From: Inia geoffrensis
Taxonomy: Eukaryota > Chordata > Mammalia > Artiodactyla > Iniidae
NCBI GenBank assembly: GCA_036417435.1
Contig: CM070901.1
Coordinates: 63,112,501 to 63,176,500, forward strand
Direction: 5' to 3'
DNA length: 64,000 nt
Under the pieces are notes generated by a model. The model was given only the letters and a program-made list of their open reading frames with translations, was not told the DNA's origin and made no database searches. A program made the position numbers and the translations under genes. Positions 1 through 6,001 of the stretch are shown piece by piece. Each line of letters starts with the position of its first letter. The stretch's first letter is position 1.

Positions 1-244
1 TTGAGGGCAGGTGTCATTTACAGAGGTGCAATTCTTGTGGGTGTTAAGTGACCCTGAGCACTTTGTTTAAAGGTGCTTTTGCAGGAGACAGTCACAAGGC
101 TGCGGCATTTCTCCATTCCCAAATCTGGTTACGAGGGCAAAAGAACATTCCTAGGTATAATATTCCAACTTGTAAGTTAGAATGGAATGGGCCAGGAGAA
201 ACCCCCATGAGTTTATGTCTCATTACTTCATGTTGGGTTTCTTA

Positions 245-1112
245 ATTTAATTTTTATTGGTTATCACAGCAAATTTGATGACAATGTTTTGTTTGTTCTG
301 GGTGTGCAAGATGTGGTTCTATTACATATAGGCATATTATCTGTTCACCTTCGGATCCGTTTCCCATGTGGGTTAGGACACAATGTTGAGTAGTCTTCTC
401 TTGGTGTTCCGTAGGCCTTTGGTGCTTACATATATCACATGTGTCGGTATACCTCTGTTTCCCGCAATATGCTAATTTATCCAGTCCTCAAACCTTTCCA
501 TTTGGTGAACCATACGTTTGTTGATCGAATCTTTGATTGCCTTTCTCTGTGAAAAATCTTCACTGGTATCAATTCTTAGGTAACACCGTTAAGTGATATC
601 ATAGGATATGGGTCCTTCGCTTTCTGACTTACTTCATGTTGTGACTACCCCAGACTCATCTGTGCTGCTGCAAACGGCATGGTTTCATTTTTTTACTTGG
701 CTACTATTCCATCTGTCCATGTACCAGTTCTTCTTTTTCATTCATCTTTGGATGGACTTTTCGGTAGCTTCCATGTCTTGCCTATTGTCATACTGTTGCA
801 GGGCAGTTCTGCCTGCCTGTGTCTCTCTAATTGTGTCTTCTTAGGTCATAGGTGCAGGAGTGTGCCTGCTGAAGCCTATGGTGCCTCAATGGGTACCTGT
901 TAAAGGCAGCTCCATTCTGTTTTCATTAGTGGCTCTTTCCGGTTTAGTCCCACATAGAGATGAGGGTACATATTTCTCCACAGCCCCTTCAGCATTAACT
1001 GTTTGCATAATTTTTGCTGATGGTCATTCTGACCGGTGTGAGCTGATACGTTTTTGACGATTGGATTTGCATATCTTTAATATTTCCTAATGATGAGCCT
1101 TTTCCATGCCTT
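245..1112 (-). mobile_element. L1 (LINE-1) 3' fragment in M1: ORF2 C-terminus and 3' UTR
   Basis: Read on the minus strand, 1112 down to about 580 is the decayed C-terminal part of LINE-1 ORF2 and about 580 down to 245 is the 3' UTR. The minus-strand frame at 995-1255 enters the element with KDMQIQ then LTPVRM, matching the MQIKTT-x-LTPVRM segment that I know from mammalian L1 ORF2. On the plus strand, agtgatatcataggatatg, ctgacttacttca and ctgctgcaaacggcat are familiar antisense L1 phrases. Frames are broken by stops, so this is a relic. The L1 is 5'-truncated, as most genomic L1 copies are. The same fragment recurs in each HOR copy (6002-6869 in copy 2). Confidence 0.88.
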
Positions 1113-1115
1113 TTT

Positions 1116-1149
1116 TGTTGTTGTTGCTGTTCAAAAGAAAACAACAACA
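1116..1149 (+). other. GTT-rich inverted repeat in M1 tail
   Basis: The arm tgttgttgtt (1116-1125) is the exact reverse complement of aacaacaaca (1140-1149), around a 14-nt spacer. It recurs in M1 of every complete copy (for example 6873-6906) and is not in M2-M5. It could form a 10-bp hairpin. No function is implied. Confidence 0.8.
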
Positions 1150-1211
1150 GTGCGTGTAAAATATACCTCTTCGAATTGTCTTCTTGAAACCTTGCCCTCT
1201 TTTGAAACTTT

Positions 1212-1228
1212 GGGTCGATTTTCGACCC
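1212..1228 (+). other. tcga inverted repeat near M1/M2 joint
   Basis: gggtcga (1212-1218) and tcgaccc (1222-1228) are exact reverse complements around ttt. A 6-bp version lies near the end of M3 (3716-3730) and a decayed one near the end of M5 (5731-5744). M2 and M4 lack it. It recurs in all HOR copies. Confidence 0.85.
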
Positions 1229-1485
1229 CAGGATTTTTTTGAAGGCGTGTGTCACTTACAAGTTTGCAATTGTTGTTAGTATTTAGTGACCATTAGCACT
1301 GGGTTGAATGCTGCTGTTGTGGGAAACGGCCGCACGGCGGCAGCGTTTCTCCATTCCCAAACCTTGTTACTAGGGCCGCAGAGCTTTCCTGGAACTCGTG
1401 TTCCTAAGTTGTAACTTAGAATGGAATGTGCCAGGAGAAAAACGCACAAGTTAATGTCTCAGTACATCTTCTTCATCGTTATACT

Positions 1486-2390
1486 TTAATTTTTTAATCA
1501 GGGTAATGATTAGAATATTATTTGTTCTAGGTGTACACAATCTGGTTCACTTGTACTATATATATATATATATGTATACATACATATATGTATATATATA
1601 TACATATATATATATAAACATACGTATGTATTCATGTACAGATCCTCTTCCAATATAAATTAATACAGTGTTCAGAGGACCTCCCTTTGTATATGGTCAG
1701 TCTTTTATATGTACGTATTTCATATGTATTTGTATTCGTTTGGCAAGCCTAACCTTAATTTGCCCATTGCTCCCACCTTTCGCTTTAGATAATCATAGTT
1801 GTTTTCTAACTGTGTGGCTTTCTCTGTGGAAATAAGTTCATTTGTACCAGTTGTTAGGTGACACCCAGAAGTGATATCATAAGATATTTGTCTTTTGCTT
1901 TCCGACTAAATTTGTGTTCTGTGACTATCTCTCGGATCATGTATGGTGCTGCAAAGAGCAGCGTTTCATTGTTTTCCACGGCTGAGATTCCATTGTGTAC
2001 ATGGAGCACTTCTTCTTTGTCCATTCATGTGTTGATGGCCATTTTGGTTGCTTCCATGTCTTGGCTTTTGTGAATATTGCTGCAGTGCACCTTTGCCAGC
2101 CTGTGTCTTCTCGACTCTGGTCTGCTCAGGTGAAAGGCCCAGCGGCGGGCCTGCTGGATTGAATGGGACCTCAATTTTTACTTTGAAACACAGTTCCTTT
2201 GTGTTCTCATTATTGGCTCTTACGACTTTAGACCTCAACAGCAGCTAGAGGGTACACAGTTCTCCAAAACCTCTTCAGCATTGATTGCAGACTTTTTGAT
2301 TACGGTCATTCGAGTGGTGTGTGTTGAAGCCATTTCATACATTAGATTGACATGAGTCTGATAATTCCTGATGTTGAACTTTTATCCATT
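1486..2390 (-). mobile_element. L1 3' fragment in M2: ORF2 C-terminus and 3' UTR
   Basis: The minus-strand frame 1966-2238 retains KIEVPFNPAGPPLGLSPEQT, corresponding to the KIELPYDPAIPLLGIYPEKT stretch of L1 ORF2. It runs on into a decayed version of the QPKCPSTDEW and YTMEYYS motifs. The left part (about 1486-1870 on the plus strand) is antisense 3' UTR and contains the TA tract. Phrases ataagttcatttgtacca and agtgatatcataagatattt are close to typical L1 3' ends. The left end abuts actttaattttttaatc, probably the reversed, decayed poly(A) tail. Confidence 0.9.
1557..1616 (+). repeat. TA-rich microsatellite in M2, copy 1 (60 bp)
   Basis: An alternating TA tract broken by gtatacatacatatatg and a second tac step. 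It lies in the antisense L1 3' UTR, at the place where such elements commonly read ttatacatatatatat, so it probably grew from that seed. Copies 1-4 share this exact form. Confidence 0.9.
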
Positions 2391-2734
2391 TCCCTTTTTA
2401 TTTGTAAAGAGTGTGTAAAACTGACCTCTCGTACGATCTTCTTGAAAACTTTGACTCTCTTTTAAGTTTTTTGGCCACTCCTTACCTCAGAACATTTTTT
2501 TGAGGGCAGGTGTCCTTTACAGCCCTGAGTCCTTGTGAGTATTAAGTGACCATTAGACGTGGTTTAAAGCCGCTCTTGCGGGAAACGGCTACAAGGCGGC
2601 AAAGTTTCTCCATTTACATCTCGGGGCATTTGGGCAACAGAGCCTTCCTGGAAATCGTGTTAGTAGGCTGTAAATTAGAGTGGAATGTGCCAAGGCAAAC
2701 GCCTAACAGCTTATATCTCCTTACTTCTTGTCTG
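2391..2734 (+). repeat. Non-L1 junction block M2 tail to M3 head (type B/b)
   Basis: No gene or recognised element. Compared with the M1/M2 block, the tcga hairpin is replaced by ttggccactccttacctcag and the head has gtccttgtgagtattaag. The CpG patch persists in part (gcgggaaacggctacaaggc, 2578-2597). It ends in gtaaattagagtggaatgtg and a T-rich joint to the L1 body. Confidence 0.8.
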
Positions 2735-3742
2735 TTTTTTAAATGAATTTTCCTTTTTCCTCAGAGCAAATTAGATAAAAATGTTGTGTATGTTCTAGGT
2801 GTACAGAGTCTGGTTCATTATACCTATGTATCAATCTATTCATCTTTGCCTCCTTACCCTAGACGTTATTACAGAATGTTGAGTGGACCTCTCTTGGTAT
2901 TCCATAGGTCTTTGGTGATTATATATTTCATATGTATTCGTATAGGTCTGACACCCCCATATCCTAATTTATCCATTCCTCCCACCTTTCCGTTTGGTTA
3001 AACATAATCTTGATTTCTTAATCCATGAGTGTCCTTTTCTTCGAAATAAGTTCATGGGTGTGATATCTTAGGTAACACGTATAAGTGATATCATAGGATG
3101 TCTTTGTTTCGGTTTCTTTCTCCTTCAAGGTGTGTGATTGTCTCTAGGCCCTTCTATGGTGGTGCAAACAGCACTGTTTCAAGCTTTTCCATGGCTAATA
3201 TTCCACTGTGTACGTGGACCAGGTTTTCTTGGTGCATTCATCTGTTGATGGATATTTTGGTTGCTTCCAAGGCTTGGCTGCGGTCAATATTACTGCAGTG
3301 TGGGATTGCCAGCCTGTGTCTTTTGGATTCTGGTCTTCTCAGGTGATAGGCACAGCAGTGGGTCTACCAGATCATATGGTAACTCAATTTTTACCTTGAA
3401 ACGCATGTTCTTTCTCTTCTAACGACTGGCTGTTACCAGTTTACATCCCACCAGCAGCTACAGGGTACACAGAGTTCTCTACAACCCCTTCAGCGTGCAT
3501 GGTTTGTGGACTGTTTGGCTGATGATCATTCTGACTGTTGTGAGGTGAACGTTTTCATAGATTGGATTTGCGTGTCTTTATTAATTTCTGATGTTCAGCA
3601 TTTTTCCGTGCCCTCTCTTTGGTTAAAGAAAAAACAAGAGAAGAAAAGACAAAATGTGTGTAAAATATGCCTCTTGAAATTGTCTTCTCGAAAGGTTGCC
3701 TCTTTTGAATTTTTTGGTCGATTTTCGACCCCAGAACTTTTT
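2500..3742 (+). repeat. Monomer M3 (beta family)
   Basis: The head (about 2500-2734) is beta type: gtccttgtgagtatt and gtaaattagagtggaatgt, shared with M5. The body (about 2735-3612) has taccagatcatatggta, aaacgca and gctgatgatcattctg, also shared with M5, which makes M3 the full-length relative of M5. The tail is type A, with ggtcga at 3716-3721 and tcgacc at 3725-3730 around a 3-nt spacer. Confidence 0.87.
2735..3612 (-). mobile_element. L1 3' fragment in M3: ORF2 C-terminus and 3' UTR
   Basis: Plus-strand phrases that mark antisense L1 are catctgttgatggatatttt, ggttgcttcca, taccagatcatatggta, catcccaccagcagc and gattggatttgcgtgtct, in the order expected for an L1 3' end read backwards. 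The left limit is a T-rich stretch, tctgttttttaaatgaattt. Minus-strand frames are interrupted, and no long ORF2 peptide survives here. The 3' UTR part includes ttacagaatgttgagtgg and cataggtctttggtgattat. Confidence 0.87.
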
Positions 3743-3976
3743 TTGAGGACAGGTGTGATTTACAGGCCTGCAATTCAGGCGAATTTTAACTGACCATTAG
3801 CACTGGGTTTAAGACTGCTGTTGGAGGAAGGCCAAAATGCTGCAGGATTTCTCCGTTCTCAAACCTGCTTACCAGGTCAACAGAGCCTTCCTGGAAGCTG
3901 TGTTCCAAGGTTGGAAGTTCGAATGGCGTGAGCCAGGAAGGACCCCCATAATTTTATGCCCCATTATTTCTTGTTT
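3613..3976 (+). repeat. Non-L1 junction block M3 tail to M4 head (type A/a)
   Basis: No gene. It contains a purine-rich stretch (aaagaaaaaacaagagaaga near 3626-3645) opposite the GTT-rich part of M1, gtgtgtaaaatatgcctctt, the ggtcga/tcgacc hairpin (3716-3730), and a head whose CpG patch has decayed to gaggaaggccaaaatgctgc. Confidence 0.78.
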
Positions 3977-4962
3977 GTTTTTTTCATATAATTTTAATCT
4001 TTTATGACAGCAAATTTGATTGTCATGTTTGCTTTGTTCTAGGTGTGCAAGATGTGTTTCTTTTTTACACCGAGACATACATGTATTCATCTTGGGATCC
4101 ATTTGCCATGGAGGTTATGACACAGTGTTGAGTAGTCTTCTCTTGCAATTCTGGAGGTCTTTGGTGATTATATATTTCACGTGTGTTTGTATATCTCTGT
4201 CAACCCCAATATCCTAATATATCCAATCTTTACAACTTTCCAATTGGTGAACCATAAGTTTGTTTAATACATCTGTGATTCCTGTTACCTGTGGAAATAT
4301 CTTCATTGGTATCCATTTCTAGGTAACACCTATAATTCATATGATAGGATATGTGTCTTTCGCTTTGTGACTTACTTCAAGTTGCGTGATTACGTCCAGA
4401 GTCATCTAGGGTTCTGCAAACGGCATTGTTTCATGTTTTCTCCGTGGCTCCTATTCCATCTGTACACGTGCCATTTCTTCTTAGTCCATTCGTCTCTTGA
4501 TGGACGTTTTGGTTGTTTCCATGTCTTGGAGATTGTAATACTGCTACAGAGCAGTTTTGCCTGAATGTGTCATTCTGTTGGTCTTCCTAGGTTATAGGCC
4601 AAGGAGTGGGCCTGCGGGATCATACGGTATCGCAGTGTTTACCTTTTAAAGGCTGCTCCGTTCTATTTTCATTAGTGGCACTTACCAGTTGACGAGCCAC
4701 TTAAAGGTGAGAGTGCATTTCCTCACAACCTCTTCAGCATTTATTCTTTGTATTTCTTTGCTGAGGGTCATTCTGACTGGTGTGAGCTGATACCCTTTTG
4801 GGGCTGGATTTGCATATATCTAATACTTCCTTCTCTTGAGCTTCTAGCCATGCATATTTTATTGTTTTCTTAAAGAGTGAGTACAGCTTCCCTCTTCACA
4901 TACTTTCTTGAAGTATGCGGCATATTTTGAATTTATTTTGCCATGACCACACTCAACACATT
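3743..4962 (+). repeat. Monomer M4 (alpha family)
   Basis: The head (about 3743-3976) is alpha type (tgcaatt, gaagttcgaatgg, ccaggaagga). The L1 body (about 3977-4856) is the best colinear match in the HOR to a typical L1 3' UTR, for example gaaccataagtttgttta and acacctataattcatatgat. Body markers match M1 (ttttaaaggctgctcc, ttttcattagtggc). The tail is type B (ccatgaccac, tcaacacatttt). All complete copies keep a BamHI site in it (4095-4100 here). Confidence 0.87.
3977..4856 (-). mobile_element. L1 3' fragment in M4: ORF2 C-terminus and 3' UTR
   Basis: This is the longest readable 3' UTR of the five. From left to right it has a T-run (tgtttttttcatata), gcaaatttgattgtcatgtt, ctaggtgtgcaagatgtgtt, gtaggtctttggtgattata in most copies, gaaccataagtttgttta, and then the end of ORF2 at about acacctataattcatatg (4325-4342). 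A short minus-strand frame at 3869-4102 is UTR and spacer, not ORF2. The order and content match L1 3' ends common in cetartiodactyl genomes as I remember them. Confidence 0.88.
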
Positions 4963-5212
4963 TTGTGGGCAGGTGTCATTTATAGTCCTGCAGTCCTTGT
5001 GAATATGAAGTGACCTTCAGCACAGGTTGTCAAACTGCTGTTGCGGCAAACGGCCACAGGGCGGCAGCATTTCTACATTCCCTACTCTGGTTACTAGGGA
5101 AACAGTACCTTTGGGGAAGTAGTGTTCCTTTGTTGTAAATTAGAGTGGAATGTGCCCGGATACACACACAAAGCTACTGTCTCCTTAGTTATGTTTGTGT
5201 TTTATATTGAAT
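4857..5212 (+). repeat. Non-L1 junction block M4 tail to M5 head (type B/b)
   Basis: No gene. The tail has tttcttgaagtatgcggcat and ccatgaccac with no tcga hairpin. The head has gtccttgtgaatatgaag, a CpG-bearing gcggcaaacggccacagggc (5043-5062) and gtaaattagagtggaatgtg. The right end is the deletion joint of M5. Confidence 0.78.
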
Positions 5213-5757
5213 GTATAGTTTTCTTCGGAGTAATACTCCATTGTGCACACGGACCACTTCTGTATCGTGCATTCATCGGTTGATGGACATTTTGGTTGTT
5301 CCAAGTCTTGGCTAGGGTAAATAGTGCTGCAGTGTAGGATTGTCAGCCTGTGTCTTTTTGATTCTGCTCTTCTCAGGTGATAGAGCCAGTAGTGAGCTAC
5401 CAGATCATATGGTAGCTCAATTTTTACCCTTAAACGCACCTCCTTTATGTTCTCACTACTGGCTGCTACTATTTGACTTCCCACCAGCAGCTAGAGGGTA
5501 CACAGTCCTCGGAAACCCCTTGAGCATTTATTGTGTAGAGATTGTTTTGCTGATGATCATTCTGTTGTCAGGTAAACGTTTGTGTAGATTGAATTTGCAT
5601 GTGTTTCGTAATTTCTGGTGTCGAGCGTCTTCCTTTTTTGTGAAACCAAAAAACATCATAAAGAAAAAAATGTGGCTTAAATATACTCTTGAAACTGTCT
5701 TCTTGAAAGGTTGCCCTGTTTTGAATTTTTTCGTCGATATTCGAACCCAGGATTTTT
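4963..5757 (+). repeat. Monomer M5 (beta family, internally deleted)
   Basis: M5 is 795 bp where the others are 1220-1261 bp. The head (about 4963-5212) is beta type and ends in tatgtttgtgttttatattg. It then jumps straight to sequence matching M3 at about 3180, so about 440 bp are missing: the whole L1 3' UTR and the C-terminal end of ORF2. The remaining body (about 5213-5635) is the clearest ORF2 relic of the HOR. The tail is type A with a decayed hairpin (tcgtcgatattcga, 5731-5744). Confidence 0.88.
5213..5635 (-). mobile_element. L1 ORF2 C-terminal fragment in M5, 3' end deleted
   Basis: The minus-strand frame 5185-5484 reads KIELPYD, then a decayed middle, then EQPKCPSTDE and CTMEYYSEEN. 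These are the KIELPYD, QPKCPST and YTMEYYS landmarks of the L1 ORF2 C-terminal region in the right order and spacing. The start methionine of that frame is incidental. The element lacks its 3' UTR and the last part of ORF2 because of the M5 deletion. The frame survives in all eleven copies; K or T in CTIQKWS/CTIQTWS separates copies 3-5 (T) from the rest. Confidence 0.92.
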
Positions 5758-6001
5758 TTGAGGGCAGGTGTCATTTACAGAGGTGCAATTCTTGTGGGTG
5801 TTAAGTGACCCTGAGCACTTTGTTTAAAGGTGCTTTTGCAGGAGACAGTCACAAGGCTGCGGCATTTCTCCATTCCCAAATCTGGTTACGAGGGCAAAAG
5901 AACCTTCCTAGGTATAATATTCCAACTTGTAAGTTAGAATGGAATGGGCCAGGAGAAACCCCCATGAGTTTATGTCTCATTACTTCATGTTGGTTTTCTT
6001 A
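5636..6001 (+). repeat. Non-L1 junction block M5 tail to next M1 head (type A/a), HOR boundary
   Basis: No gene. This block joins successive HOR copies; the chosen boundary is at 5758 by analogy with the other monomer joints and has no special meaning. A forward open frame (5340-5804 in this copy) crosses it, but it is an antisense shadow. The head reads tgcaattcttgtgggtgtta, caaggctgcggcatttctcc and gtaagttagaatggaatggg. Confidence 0.78.

Larger units (their letters stand above)
1..1238 (+). repeat. Monomer M1 (alpha family, reference copy)
   Basis: M1 has three parts: a non-L1 head at about 1-244, an antisense L1 body at about 245-1112 and a tail at about 1113-1238. The head carries alpha-type signs (gtaagttagaatgg, ccaggagaaa, tatgtctcattac). 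The body matches M4 best, for example gtgtgcaagatgtg, gttgagtagtcttctcttg, ctgcaaacggcat and gttttcattagtggc. The tail is of type A, ending in the gggtcga/tcgaccc inverted repeat, as in M3 and M5. A GTT-rich hairpin at 1116-1149 is specific to this monomer. The same layout recurs at +5757 in the next copy. Confidence 0.88.
1113..1485 (+). repeat. Non-L1 junction block M1 tail to M2 head (type A/a)
   Basis: No gene or recognised element. In order it has a GTT-rich hairpin (1116-1149), gtgtaaaatatacctctt, the gggtcga/tcgaccc hairpin (1212-1228), the T-run and ttgaaggcgtgtgtc at the monomer joint (1239), tgaccattagcactggg, a CpG-dense patch (1321-1345), tttctccattcccaaac and tagaatggaatgtgccagga. 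The order of landmarks is the same in all five junction blocks, so the block is an original part of the monomer. Confidence 0.8.
1239..2499 (+). repeat. Monomer M2 (alpha/beta hybrid)
   Basis: The head (about 1239-1485) groups with M1 and M4: tgcaatt after the start, taacttagaatggaa, ccaggagaaa and atgtctcagtac. The body (about 1486-2390) groups with M3 and M5: gtgtacacaatctggttca, gccagcctgtgtctt, and cagcagctagagggtacaca shared exactly with M5. The change of parentage lies between about 1470 and 1530, in the T-rich joint at the L1 3' end. This monomer also holds the only TA microsatellite of the HOR. The tail is type B (cctctcgtacgatc, ttggccactcc), without the tcga hairpin, as in M4. Confidence 0.85.
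1..5757 (+). repeat. HOR copy 1 (5757 bp)
   Basis: Monomers start at 1 (M1), 1239 (M2), 2500 (M3), 3743 (M4) and 4963 (M5). This is the most divergent copy seen. In its first 700 bp it has variants shared with no other complete copy, for example aacattcct near 150, gttgggtttc near 230, cttacatatatcac near 425 and ttttacttgg near 695. It also has cacatactttc near 4900 and accacactcaac near 4948, where the others read cacatagtttc and accacgctcaac. It shares ctggagg in M4 with copy 8 and ttcatatgatag in M4 with copy 10. The copy lies at the left window edge, so the excess of private variants may mean the array edge is not far away, but that is inference. Confidence 0.95.

Noticed and set aside
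1..244. Junction block as part of an older L1 3' end or an LTR
   Set aside because: The phrase ttgagg-aggtgt-atttac faintly resembles older L1 3' UTRs read backwards, but the match does not continue convincingly. I leave the block unassigned.
995..1255. 86-codon minus-strand frame with a five-glutamine run
   Set aside because: Its C-terminal half is decayed L1 ORF2 and its N-terminal half is translated spacer; the glutamines come from the GTT-rich hairpin. It is not a gene.
5185..5484. 99-codon minus-strand frame conserved in all copies
   Set aside because: It is the C-terminal L1 ORF2 relic. Conservation across copies reflects array homogenisation, not selection; it has no reverse transcriptase core and no endonuclease.
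1..5757. Possible CENP-B box
   Set aside because: I checked the ttcg and cccg sites of one HOR unit against TTCGnnnnAnnCGGG in both orientations and found no match. The check was by eye, so a pattern scan would settle it.
5340..5804. 154-codon forward open frame crossing the M5/M1 joint, repeated in other copies
   Set aside because: It runs antisense to the L1 ORF2 relic and into the spacer, resembles no protein, and is cut to 94 codons by a stop in copies 3, 4, 7, 9 and 10. It is a shadow frame.
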